From Rhodoferax sp. (GTDB taxonomy: Bacteria; Pseudomonadota; Gammaproteobacteria; Burkholderiales; Burkholderiaceae_C): a stretch of 45,940 bases of DNA. Position 1 is the first letter of the stretch. Every line of letters starts with the position of its first letter. Made by a program: the position numbers and the translations under genes. The stretch spans positions 1 through 45,940 of the forward strand of contig JANYJD010000017.1 of the NCBI GenBank assembly GCA_025358555.1. The letters are read 5' to 3'. Under the pieces are notes generated by a model. That model worked only from the letters and a program-made list of their open reading frames with translations. It made no database searches and had not been told where the DNA came from. Positions 16,391 through 23,635 of the stretch are shown one piece after another.

Positions 16391-17506
16391 ATGACGCAAG
16401 ACACCACCGGTTTGACGGTAGATTTAAATGCATCCCGCGCAGGCCACCCGGCGCGCATTGCGGCGACCTGTGGTTGCGAAACGCCCAGGCGCGGATTTTT
16501 GGGTGGCTTGCTCGCTGTGGGCGCTGGTTCGATGCTGCCGGGCTGTGGCACGCCAAGCAGCGCCGCCGCCCTGCGTGACCGCATCGACACCCACCACCAC
16601 CTGTTTTCACCGGCCTATGTGACCGAGCTGGCCAAGGTCAACCAGGCCCCGCCGATTGTGCGCAACTGGTCGGTGGCGCGTACCCTGGAAGACATGGACA
16701 AGGCGGGCGTGGCGACATCGATTTTGTCGGTCACTACGCCGCAGGTGGGGTTCGTCAATACGGCCGACGCTGCCAACGCCGCGCGCATTGCACGTGAAAG
16801 CAATGAATGGGTGGCGCGCCTTGCCCAGGACAACAAGGGCCGCTTCGGCTCGTTCGCCATGCTGCCCATGCAGACGACCGACGGCGCTTTGCGCGAGCTG
16901 GCCTATGCGCTGGACGTGCTCAAGGCCGATGGCATTGGCCTCCTCACCAGCTACGAAGATAAATGGTTGGGCCACCCATCGTTTGCACCGGTGATGGACG
17001 AGCTGAACCGCCGCAAGGCCGTGCTGTACACCCACCCCACGGCGGCCAGTTGCTGCCGCAACCTGCAGCCCGACGTGCCCACCACGGTGGTTGAGTTTGG
17101 CACCGACACCACGCGCACCATCACCGACATTGTGTTCTCGGGCACAGCCGCGCGCTGCCCTGATCTGCGTTTCATTTTTTCGCACGCGGGCGGCACGCTG
17201 CCGTTTCTCACCGAACGGCTGGTCAAGCTGCCGGTGCAAGACCCCCGGCTTGCCGCGCGCGTGCCACGGGGCGTGCTGTTTGAGCTCAAGCGGTTTTACT
17301 ACGATACGGCCTGGTCCGCGCACCCGATGGCGCTGGGCTCGCTCACCAGGCTGGTCGATGTGTCTCAAATCTTGTTTGGCTCCGACTACCCCTACCGCAC
17401 GGGCGAAGATAACGTCAAGGGTTTGATTGACTACGGCTTCTCGGCAGCCGACCTGCGCGCCATTGGTCGGGGCAATGCGCAGCGGTTGTTGCCCGGCTGG
17501 GCTTAG
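16391..17506 (+). CDS. Amidohydrolase-2 (ACMSD-like) protein with Tat lipoprotein signal
   Basis: The 371-residue product has a twin-arginine signal (PRRGFLGG, Arg33-Arg34), a hydrophobic run and then LPGC with Cys52 as a possible lipidation site. The catalytic domain begins RIDTHHHLF (66-72, metal motif H-x-H) and carries HPTAAS, HAGGTLPFLTERL and FGSDYPY, all typical of amidohydrolase-2 enzymes such as ACMSD, 5-carboxyvanillate decarboxylase and gamma-resorcylate decarboxylase. These decarboxylate or hydrolyse aromatic acids using a metal. AAGGAG precedes the ATG by 6 bases. Most relatives are cytoplasmic, so export as a Tat lipoprotein is unusual. It closes the plus-strand catabolic run. 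Confidence 0.82.
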   Translation: MTQDTTGLTVDLNASRAGHPARIAATCGCETPRRGFLGGLLAVGAGSMLPGCGTPSSAAALRDRIDTHHHLFSPAYVTELAKVNQAPPIVRNWSVARTLEDMDKAGVATSILSVTTPQVGFVNTADAANAARIARESNEWVARLAQDNKGRFGSFAMLPMQTTDGALRELAYALDVLKADGIGLLTSYEDKWLGHPSFAPVMDELNRRKAVLYTHPTAASCCRNLQPDVPTTVVEFGTDTTRTITDIVFSGTAARCPDLRFIFSHAGGTLPFLTERLVKLPVQDPRLAARVPRGVLFELKRFYYDTAWSAHPMALGSLTRLVDVSQILFGSDYPYRTGEDNVKGLIDYGFSAADLRAIGRGNAQRLLPGWA

Positions 17507-17514
17507 GTCTTCGG

Positions 17515-17532
17515 CAAACGCGCAAGCGTTTG
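17515..17532. terminator. Possible weak terminator hairpin between convergent genes
   Basis: CAAACGC-GCAA-GCGTTTG is a perfect 7-bp stem with a GNRA-type loop, 8 bases after the amidohydrolase stop and in the gap between convergent genes. No T run follows, so its role as a terminator is uncertain. Confidence 0.35.
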
Positions 17533-17567
17533 ACTCGGCGTCTGGGCGCGGACTTCGGATGCCAGAC

Positions 17568-18281
17568 TCAAACCGTATTGCGCTGCTTCTGCGCCAGTTT
17601 CTCCCGCAAAAAATTCAGCGTTGATTCAGCGTTTGGCAGACTGGGATTCACCTTGAGCGCGCGCTCAAAGTAGCCCATGGCGCGTTTGAAGTCGCCCAGC
17701 TCGGTGTAAATCTGTGCATAGCCCGACAGCGCGCCAAAGTGGTGGCGGTTGCGCTTGAGCACTTCGTCGCAGTCTTTCAACGACAGCTGGTATTCGCCCA
17801 TCATGTAGTACAGCGTTGCCCGCTTGTTCCAGGCCTCTGCAAACGCAGGCTGTTGTTTGATGATGTCCGAGAACGTGCTGACGGCCTCTTTCAACTGCGC
17901 CGCCTCCATCAATTGCACGCCGCGCTGGTACTGGCTGTCGATGGCCTTGCTGCCCGACCGGCTCCAGATCTGCCACAGGGCTGCACTTGCCACCAACCGC
18001 ACTTGTTCATTGTCGTCATGCAGGCGCAGGGCCACACGGTCTGCATCCTGCATGGTGCCCAGCTCGGCCAGCCGGACCACGCCTGCCAGGCGCGCTTGCG
18101 CGGACGGCTGGTCAAGCGCCTTGAGTGCATGCGCGCGGCTGGCTCCCACGGCGGCAGGAGCCACCTGCGCCTGCGACACCGTGCACAGCATCGCCATTGC
18201 CAGGCCTATTGCCAGGCCCATCGCCAGTTCTATGACGGCACTTTGAATAAAACGCCCGCGACCGTGCTTGTTTGAAAACAT
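17568..18281 (-). CDS. Exported HEAT/TPR repeat protein
   Basis: From the ATG at 18281 the product has 237 residues. A positively charged start and hydrophobic stretch (AMGLAIGLAMAMLCTVSQAQ) form a likely signal peptide. The N-terminal third reads like a HEAT-type repeat (ARLAGVVRLAELGTMQDADRVALRLHDDNEQVRLVASAALWQIW). Then come TPR units: QRGVQLMEAAQLKEAVSTF, AEAWNKRATLYYMMGEYQLSLKDCDEVLKRN and GALSGYAQIYTELGDFKRAMGYFERALKVNP. It is probably a periplasmic or envelope scaffold, with no enzymatic motif. It is convergent with the Tat amidohydrolase. Upstream in-frame starts exist but would add residues without signal character. Confidence 0.75.
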   Translation of the reverse strand: MFSNKHGRGRFIQSAVIELAMGLAIGLAMAMLCTVSQAQVAPAAVGASRAHALKALDQPSAQARLAGVVRLAELGTMQDADRVALRLHDDNEQVRLVASAALWQIWSRSGSKAIDSQYQRGVQLMEAAQLKEAVSTFSDIIKQQPAFAEAWNKRATLYYMMGEYQLSLKDCDEVLKRNRHHFGALSGYAQIYTELGDFKRAMGYFERALKVNPSLPNAESTLNFLREKLAQKQRNTV

Positions 18282-18413
18282 GATGACTTCCATTGCGTGT
18301 CTTGCCAGCCGAAGAAATATCGCCACATCAGCAGCATAAGTCAAGAAATCGGCCTTTGCAGGCTTTGGGGCGATTTTCACGCGATTTTATGCTTATTTAT
18401 GCGATAAAACAGG

Positions 18414-18461
18414 CTGTAGCCATTGTCCCATATGCACAAGTAGCTATATAAAAAATAGTAA
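18414..18461 (+). repeat. AT-rich dispersed repeat, copy 3
   Basis: CTGTAGCCATTGTCCCATAT, GCACAAGTAGCTATATAAAAAATAGTAA. It follows the same order of boxes as the copies at 2652, 11361 and 19734, and ends 7 bases from the stop of the epoxide hydrolase gene. Confidence 0.75.
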
Positions 18462-18468
18462 TTGAAAT

Positions 18469-19611
18469 CTAGCGCAGCAGCCGGAAGTAGGTTCTGAGGT
18501 CGTCCACAAACGCCTGTGGTTGCTCGAACGCCGCAAAGTGCCCGCCCTTGGCTTGAACCGCGAAATGGCGGATGTCCGGGAAGTCGGCCTGCAGCCACTT
18601 GCGCACGGGTGCCACAATTTCTTTGGGGTAAGCCGCTACACCCACCGGCACCCCCACCGGGCCGAGGCGGCTGCGGCCCTGCCCGAAACTTTCCCAATAG
18701 AGCCGGGCCGACGAGGTGGCGCTGTTGGTCGCCCAGTAAAACATCACGTTGTCAAGCAGTTCGTCACGGCTCAAAATTTTTTCTGGGTGGCCGTCGCAGT
18801 CGGTCCAGGCCCAGAATTTTTCGAGTATCCAGGCGGCCTGGCCAGCGGGCGAATCGGCCAGGCCAAAGCCCAGCGTCTGTGGCCGGGTCGATTGCTGTTT
18901 GGAGTAGCCGCTGTCCCAGTCGCGGTAGTACTTGGCGCCGGCCAGCGCCTGCTGCTCTTGTACGGTGGGCTCGCCGTCCACCTTGGGGCGGGTGCCCATG
19001 GCCAGCGTGATGTGAATGCCGGCGCAATGCACGGTGTCTTGCACGCCGATGGCGCGTGTCACTGCAGAGCCCCAATCGCCGCCCTGGGCGAAGTAGTTGT
19101 CATAGCCAAGCCGTGCCATCAGCACCGCCCACGCTGTGGCAATGCGCTCCACGCCCCAGCCGGCCTGCGTCGGCTTGCCAGAGAATCCAAAGCCCGGCAG
19201 CGACGGGCAGACCACATGAAACGCATCGGCTGCGTCACCGCCATGGGCCGACGGATTGACCAGCGGCTCAATGACCTTGTGGAACTCGGCGATGGAGCCC
19301 GGCCAGCCGTGCGTGATCAGCAGCGGCCTTGCCTCTAGGTGCGGTGAACGCTGATGGATGAAATGGATGTCAATGCCGTCAATCAATGTGGTGAACTGAT
19401 CAAACCGGTTCAGCAGCGCCTCACGCGAGCGCCAGTCATAGCCCTCGGCCCAGTAGCGGCACATGTCCTGAATCCACGCGAGCGGCGTACCCTGCGTCCA
19501 GTCGTCCACAAGCTCGGCATCAGGCCAGCGCGTCGCGTTCAGGCGGCGGCGCAGATCAACCAGCACGTCGTCGAGGACGGCGATGCGGTAGGGGTGGATG
19601 GGGGTGGGCAT
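18469..19611 (-). CDS. Epoxide hydrolase (microsomal-type, EHN domain)
   Basis: The 380-residue protein begins with the epoxide-hydrolase N-terminal segment (VLDDVLVDLRRRLNATRWPDAE, and DWRSREALLNRFDQFTTLIDG) and continues with an alpha/beta hydrolase fold. HGWPGS is the oxyanion motif, GGDWGS carries the nucleophile Asp179, a tyrosine-rich lid follows, and AKGGHFAAFEQP provides the histidine. It should open epoxides to diols by a covalent ester intermediate; it is cytoplasmic, as no signal is seen. It lies downstream of the second Bug gene on the same strand, separated by 205 bases that include a dispersed repeat. It may detoxify arene or alkene oxides formed in the surrounding aromatic pathway. 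Confidence 0.9.
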   Translation of the reverse strand: MPTPIHPYRIAVLDDVLVDLRRRLNATRWPDAELVDDWTQGTPLAWIQDMCRYWAEGYDWRSREALLNRFDQFTTLIDGIDIHFIHQRSPHLEARPLLITHGWPGSIAEFHKVIEPLVNPSAHGGDAADAFHVVCPSLPGFGFSGKPTQAGWGVERIATAWAVLMARLGYDNYFAQGGDWGSAVTRAIGVQDTVHCAGIHITLAMGTRPKVDGEPTVQEQQALAGAKYYRDWDSGYSKQQSTRPQTLGFGLADSPAGQAAWILEKFWAWTDCDGHPEKILSRDELLDNVMFYWATNSATSSARLYWESFGQGRSRLGPVGVPVGVAAYPKEIVAPVRKWLQADFPDIRHFAVQAKGGHFAAFEQPQAFVDDLRTYFRLLR

Positions 19612-19733
19612 GGGGGTGGTCTGTACAAGTGTTTGCGAGTGGCGTGACGGCAGGAGGGAAGGTATCGCCGTGGCAAAAAGTCGTGCAACGGCCCATGTTG
19701 CGTCAAAAACTGCTATGTTAGGTATAAAAAATG

Positions 19734-19782
19734 CCTGTAGCCCTCGTCCTATATGAATAGTCAGCTACGCAATTAATAGCAT
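19734..19782 (+). repeat. AT-rich dispersed repeat, copy 4
   Basis: CCTGTAGCCCTCGTCCTATA, TGAATAGTCAGCTACGCAAT, TAATAGCAT. It shares head and AGCTA core with the copies at 2652, 11361 and 18414, and lies between the Bug gene and the epoxide hydrolase gene. Confidence 0.75.
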
Positions 19783-19816
19783 TTGCATTTTTGCAATTCC
19801 TGCAGCCTGCTACAGC

Positions 19817-20818
19817 TTATTCTGCCGCCATGCCCGCGTCCCGAAACGCCGCGCCCCACGCCAGCAGTTGGCCCTGCACAAACGCCGCCATCTCATCCGG
19901 CGTTGAGCCCGCCAGGTCAAACCCCAGCTTTTCGATTTTTTCCCGCACATCGGGGCGCTGCATGGCGGCGTTGAGTTCGCGGTTCATGCGCTGAGCAATC
20001 TCGGGCGGCAGTTTGGCCGGGCCAAACAGCGCGGCCCAAGTGCCGGGGGTGAAGGGCGGCAGGCCAGCCTCGGCACCTGTGGGCACGGTGGGCAGCAGGC
20101 CGTTGCGGGCGGGCAGCAGCACGGCCAGCGCGCGCAGTTTGCCCTCCTTGATGTGGGCCAGGCTGCTGATCGGCGTGAGAAAGGCCACCTGCACGTGGCC
20201 GCCCAGCAGGTCGACGGCAGTGGGGCCTTCGCCCTTGTACGGCACCAGCGTCATGTCCACCTTGGCGGCAGACTTGATGCTGGCATGCATCAACTGAGTC
20301 ACCCCGCTGTAGCTGCCATAACCCACCCGCCCAGGGTTGGCGCGCACGTAGGTCAGGAACTCGCTGAAATCTTTGGCGGGCACCGCAGGGTTGATGGCCA
20401 TCACATAGATATAGCGTCCCACCAGCGACACGGGAGTAAAGCTCTTCACCGGGTCATACGGCGGGCTTTTCTTGAGCAGCGGCACCTGCATCATGGCGGT
20501 GTTGGTGGCCATGAAGAAAGTATGCCCGTCGGGCTCGGCACGGGCCACAAAGTCGCCAGCAATGGCGCCGTCTGCGCCGGGTTTGTTGTCAATGATGACA
20601 GGCTGGCCAAGGGATTGCGACATGCTCTGCGCCAGGATTCGCGCCACCGCATCGGTGGAGCCACCCGTTGGGAAATGAAGGACGATGCGGATCGGTTTGG
20701 CGGGCCAGGATTGGGCCATTGCCGCAGGCGCCGCGAGCGCAAGCCCGATCCCCAACGCCAGCCACTTTGTCACCGCTGTTGCGATTTTGATTCTGCTGCG
20801 AATGTTCATGTTGATCAT
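19817..20818 (-). CDS. Bug/TctC-family periplasmic solute-binding protein (second copy)
   Basis: The 333-residue product has a signal peptide (IGLALAAPAAMAQS) followed by the family blocks WPAKPIRIVLHFPTGGSTDAVARILAQ, VIIDNKPGADGAIAGDFVARAEPDGHTFF, NPGRVGYGSYSGVTQLMHASIKSAA, LVPYKGEGPTAVDLLGGHVQVAF and PTVPTGAEAGLPPFTPGTW. It would bind a small carboxylate or aromatic acid in the periplasm. It differs substantially from the Bug protein at 11440. No TctA/TctB genes are nearby. It follows the LysR gene by 59 bases on the same strand, an arrangement often seen for LysR-Bug pairs. The ATG at 20818 is used; one three codons later (20809) is equally possible. Confidence 0.88.
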   Translation of the reverse strand: MINMNIRSRIKIATAVTKWLALGIGLALAAPAAMAQSWPAKPIRIVLHFPTGGSTDAVARILAQSMSQSLGQPVIIDNKPGADGAIAGDFVARAEPDGHTFFMATNTAMMQVPLLKKSPPYDPVKSFTPVSLVGRYIYVMAINPAVPAKDFSEFLTYVRANPGRVGYGSYSGVTQLMHASIKSAAKVDMTLVPYKGEGPTAVDLLGGHVQVAFLTPISSLAHIKEGKLRALAVLLPARNGLLPTVPTGAEAGLPPFTPGTWAALFGPAKLPPEIAQRMNRELNAAMQRPDVREKIEKLGFDLAGSTPDEMAAFVQGQLLAWGAAFRDAGMAAE

Positions 20819-20877
20819 GTGATTGTCCAGTTTGATTTTTGTCCAGGAATCCGTTGCCATGCATCCGTGGCCCCGCG

Positions 20878-21807
20878 TCAATCCACCCTAAACCGCGCAG
20901 TCCATTTGCGCTCGTAGTCCATCTTCAAAAAATGCGCAGCCATGAAGTCGATGAAAGTGCGCACCTTGGCTGACAGGTGCTTGCGGCTGGGGTAGGCCAG
21001 GTTGATGGTGAGGCGCGGCAGGTCCCAGTCATCGAGCACGGGTACCAGGCGGCCCGCCACGATGTCGTCGTACACGATGTACGACGGCTGCACCAGAATG
21101 CCCAGGCCGTCCAGGGCGGCCACCCGCAGAATCTGGCCGTCGTTGGCGTCCAGAACGCCTTCCACCGTGACGGTGGACGTCTTGCCGCCCTTGCTGAAGC
21201 GCAGCTCGTTGGGGTTGTTGGCATGGGTGTAGATCAGCATTTTGTGGCGCTGCAGGTCGTCCAGGGTCTTCGGCACGCCATGCTGCGCAAAATAGCCCGG
21301 AGATGCCGCCAGAATGCGCCGTGTCTCGGCCAGGCGGCGGATGGTGATGTTGGAGTCAGGCTCCATTTCGCGCGTGCGGATCGCCACGTCAATGTTGTTG
21401 TCAATGATGTCCAGGTAACGGTTGGCGGCTTCCAGGTGCACCGTGACATTGGGGTAGGCCTCTGTGTAGTGGCGCAGTAGCGGTGCTATGTGGTGCAGGG
21501 AGAACGACAGTGAAGCGGTGATGCGCAGCACGCCGCTCGGGTTCAGGGACGTGGCGTTGACGGCAGATTCGGCGTCTTTCAGATCAACCAGGATGTCTTT
21601 GGCGCGGCTGAGGAAGGCCTGGCCCGTGTCGGTGAGGTACAGCCTGCGGGTGTTGCGCTCGACAAGCCGCGCACCCAGGCGCGATTCGAGTGCCGATAGA
21701 TGCCGGCTGGCGGCAGCGTTGGACAAATCCAGCGCTTCGGCGGCACGGCTCAGGCTGCCGGTTTCGGCCACTTGCACAAACAGTTCAATCTCGGTCCAAC
21801 GGTCCAT
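20878..21807 (-). CDS. LysR-family transcriptional regulator
   Basis: The 309-residue protein has the winged helix-turn-helix at residues 1-60 (MDRWTEIELFVQVAETGSLSRAAEALDLSNAAASRHLSALESRLG), followed by the linker helix and a co-inducer domain (GVLRITASLSFSLHHIAPLLRHYTEAYPNVTVHLE). It belongs to the CrgA/AaeR-like group, in which ArgLeuTyrLeuThrAspThrGly-type sequence follows the HTH. It is divergent from the SnoaL-to-dioxygenase-to-Liv operon and upstream of a Bug gene, so the likely targets are both. Such regulators bind palindromic T-N11-A sites in the divergent gap and respond to a pathway metabolite, probably an aromatic compound here. Confidence 0.92.
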   Translation of the reverse strand: MDRWTEIELFVQVAETGSLSRAAEALDLSNAAASRHLSALESRLGARLVERNTRRLYLTDTGQAFLSRAKDILVDLKDAESAVNATSLNPSGVLRITASLSFSLHHIAPLLRHYTEAYPNVTVHLEAANRYLDIIDNNIDVAIRTREMEPDSNITIRRLAETRRILAASPGYFAQHGVPKTLDDLQRHKMLIYTHANNPNELRFSKGGKTSTVTVEGVLDANDGQILRVAALDGLGILVQPSYIVYDDIVAGRLVPVLDDWDLPRLTINLAYPSRKHLSAKVRTFIDFMAAHFLKMDYERKWTARFRVD

Positions 21808-21831
21808 TCGGGCTTTCTGTTTTTATTTGTA

Positions 21832-21847
21832 TTTCCGCTGGGCGAAA
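21832..21847. promoter_or_regulatory. Candidate LysR-type operator
   Basis: TTTCCGCTGGGCGAAA is an imperfect dyad with a T-N11-A core, located 25 bases upstream of the LysR start in the divergent region. That is a usual place for an autoregulatory LysR site. Only one such site was judged convincing and it is not confirmed. Confidence 0.3.
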
Positions 21848-21925
21848 AAGTAATTTGCGCCAGAGGGGTTGGTGAAATTGTGCGCTGCTTCTACAGTCAG
21901 GGGCAGCGGAGTATCCCGCAGGAGA

Positions 21926-22028
21926 GTTCCATTCCCAAATCATCCGTGCAGGTCGTTGCACCTCCTTGCCGTGCTGAAGCACTGTCTTCGTCGGTGCGCC
22001 TACTTCACGAATGATTTGGAAATGGAAC
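21926..22028. repeat. Long palindrome in the leader of the dioxygenase operon
   Basis: GTTCCATTCCCAAATCAT (21926-21943) is the inverted copy, with one mismatch, of ATGATTTGGAAATGGAAC (22011-22028). The symmetry continues inward with a few mismatches (CCGTGCAG on the left against CTTCACGA on the right, then GCACC against GGTGC), and the centre holds GTGCT-GA-AGCAC (21971-21982). The whole would form one hairpin of about 100 bases. The ribosome site GGAAC of the SnoaL-like gene lies in the right arm. It may be a MITE-like insertion or a regulatory RNA structure. Confidence 0.75.
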
Positions 22029-22033
22029 ATGAC

Positions 22034-22672
22034 ATGACAACATCAAGCGCAACTCACAAGCAGGACGATTTGACCGCGCAGCTTGACCAGTTGCAGATTC
22101 GTCAACTGGTGGAAAACTGGGCCGTGTGGCGCGACGCGGGCGACTGGGCGCGTTTTCGCACGGTGTGGCACAGCGATGGCGTGATGATGGCCACCTGGTT
22201 CCAGGGGCCGTTTGAAGAGTTCATCCGCGTCACCATTGAGGGCTGGCAAAAGGGCGTGAGCATCCTGCATTTCCTGGGCGGTTCGTCGGTTGATGTGGTG
22301 GGCACTCGCGCCATTGCGCAAACCAAAATGACGATCTCGCAGCGCGGCCTGGTAGACGGCGTGGCCTGCGATGTGCTGTGCACCGGGCGTTTTTACGATT
22401 TTTTTGAGAAGCGCAATGGCCGCTGGGGCCTTGTGCATCGCCAGCCGATTTATGAGAAAGACCGGGTGGACCCGATTGACCCGGCCGCGCGCCTGCAATT
22501 GGACCAGGCGACGCTGGCGGCTTTCCCCGAAGGTTACCGGCACCTGGCCTACATCCAGACGCGCATTGGCTACACGGTCAAGCTTGACATGCCCATGCTC
22601 AAAGGCCCGGTGGTGCAAGACCTGTACCGCCGGGGCGCCGACTGGCTGGCTGGCAAGCCGATTGAACGGTGA
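22034..22672 (+). CDS. SnoaL/NTF2-like protein
   Basis: From the ATG at 22034 (GGAAC 5 bases before it) the product has 212 residues. It starts with a helix (QLDQLQIRQLVENWAVWRDAGDWARFRTVWHSDGVM) typical of SnoaL-like cone folds of the NTF2 superfamily, followed by strands with TRAIAQTKMTISQRG and RFYDFFEKRNGRWGLVHRQPIYEKDRVDP. The family contains isomerases, dehydratases, dehydrochlorinases and ring-hydroxylating dioxygenase small subunits; a specific activity cannot be assigned. It is the first gene of the operon that continues through the dioxygenase and the Liv transporter. An ATG at 22022 would add four residues. Confidence 0.7.
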   Translation: MTTSSATHKQDDLTAQLDQLQIRQLVENWAVWRDAGDWARFRTVWHSDGVMMATWFQGPFEEFIRVTIEGWQKGVSILHFLGGSSVDVVGTRAIAQTKMTISQRGLVDGVACDVLCTGRFYDFFEKRNGRWGLVHRQPIYEKDRVDPIDPAARLQLDQATLAAFPEGYRHLAYIQTRIGYTVKLDMPMLKGPVVQDLYRRGADWLAGKPIER

Positions 22673-22686
22673 ACATTGGGAACAGC

Positions 22687-22980
22687 ATGGTCAAGCACAT
22701 CGTGATGTGGAACGTGAAAGGCGCAAGTCCGGGTGAAAAAAATGCGGGCATCAAGCAGCTTCGCGCTGCCTTTGAAGGCATTCGCGGCAAAATACCGGGC
22801 ATGATGCATCTGGAGATTGGCGTGGACAACAGCCATGTGGACTACGCCTGTGATGTGGTGCTGTATTCAGAATTTGAATCGCAGCAGGCGCTGGACGCCT
22901 ACGCCACGCACCCGGAGCATCTGCGTGTGCGCAACGAGCTGGAAGGCCTGCGTGTTGCGCGCCACCAGGTTGACTACTGA
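22687..22980 (+). CDS. Dabb-family stress-responsive A/B barrel protein
   Basis: The 97-residue protein starts MVKHIVMWNVKG and carries GIRGKIPGMMHLEIGVDNSH, VDYACDVVLYSEFESQQALDAYATHPEHLRVR, the standard Dabb (dimeric alpha-beta barrel) layout. Members act as small dimeric enzymes or lyase/cyclase-like helpers in aromatic metabolism, or have unknown roles. It starts 14 bases after the SnoaL-like stop and is followed 20 bases later by the nitroreductase gene, so it is part of the operon. The specific reaction is unknown. Confidence 0.85.
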   Translation: MVKHIVMWNVKGASPGEKNAGIKQLRAAFEGIRGKIPGMMHLEIGVDNSHVDYACDVVLYSEFESQQALDAYATHPEHLRVRNELEGLRVARHQVDY

Positions 22981-23000
22981 AACCCACGAAAGGTATTTTT

Positions 23001-23588
23001 ATGAGCAAAATTGACCAGAGCGCACTGGACCAGCTTTTTTCCAAAGCCCGCACTGCGAATGGATTCATCGACAAGCCGGTCCCCGAGGCACTGTTGCGGG
23101 AGGTGTACGACATCGCCAAAATGGGCGCCACGTCAATGAACACGCAGCCCACTCGCTATGTATTCCTCAACTCTGCCCAGGCCCGCGCACGGCTGCTGCC
23201 CGCCATGAGCCCCGGCAATCTGGAGAAGACCAAGGTGGCCCCGGTCACGGTCATTGTTGCCACCGATACGCGGTTCTTTGAGCACATGCCCCAAATCTGG
23301 CACAAGCCTGAGGGCAAGGCCATGTTTGAAGGCAATGTGCCCATGGCGCAGGCCACTGCCACGCGCAATGGCACTCTGGGCGGCGCCTACTTCATGATCG
23401 CCGCACGCGCAGTGGGGTTGGACTGTGGCCCCATGAGCGGCGTCGATCTGGCCAAGGTGAATGCCGAGTTCTTTGCCGATGGCCGCTACCAGGCCAATTT
23501 TTTGATCAACCTCGGTTACGGTGACGACAGCCTGCTGTTTGACCGCAATCCGCGGCTCACATTTGAGCAGGCTTGCAGCATTTTGTAG
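23001..23588 (+). CDS. Nitroreductase-family protein, RutE/malonic semialdehyde reductase-like
   Basis: The 195-residue flavoprotein resembles RutE: LDQLFSKARTANGFIDKPVPEALLREVYDIAKMGATSMNTQPTRYVFL, a DTRFFEHMPQIW segment, NGTLGGAYFMIAARAVGLDCGPMSGVD and NFLINLGYGD. RutE-type enzymes reduce malonic semialdehyde to 3-hydroxypropionate with FMN and NAD(P)H in pyrimidine degradation; other members reduce nitro or enone groups. AAGG lies 10 bases before the ATG. In an operon with a ring-cleavage dioxygenase it could reduce a semialdehyde or enone such as maleylacetate, which is inference. No classical maleylacetate reductase gene is seen in the window. Confidence 0.85.
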   Translation: MSKIDQSALDQLFSKARTANGFIDKPVPEALLREVYDIAKMGATSMNTQPTRYVFLNSAQARARLLPAMSPGNLEKTKVAPVTVIVATDTRFFEHMPQIWHKPEGKAMFEGNVPMAQATATRNGTLGGAYFMIAARAVGLDCGPMSGVDLAKVNAEFFADGRYQANFLINLGYGDDSLLFDRNPRLTFEQACSIL

Positions 23589-23635
23589 CGCGCCCAGGTT
23601 CGGTTATTCAAGGCACAAAAAAAAGGACGGTAGAC

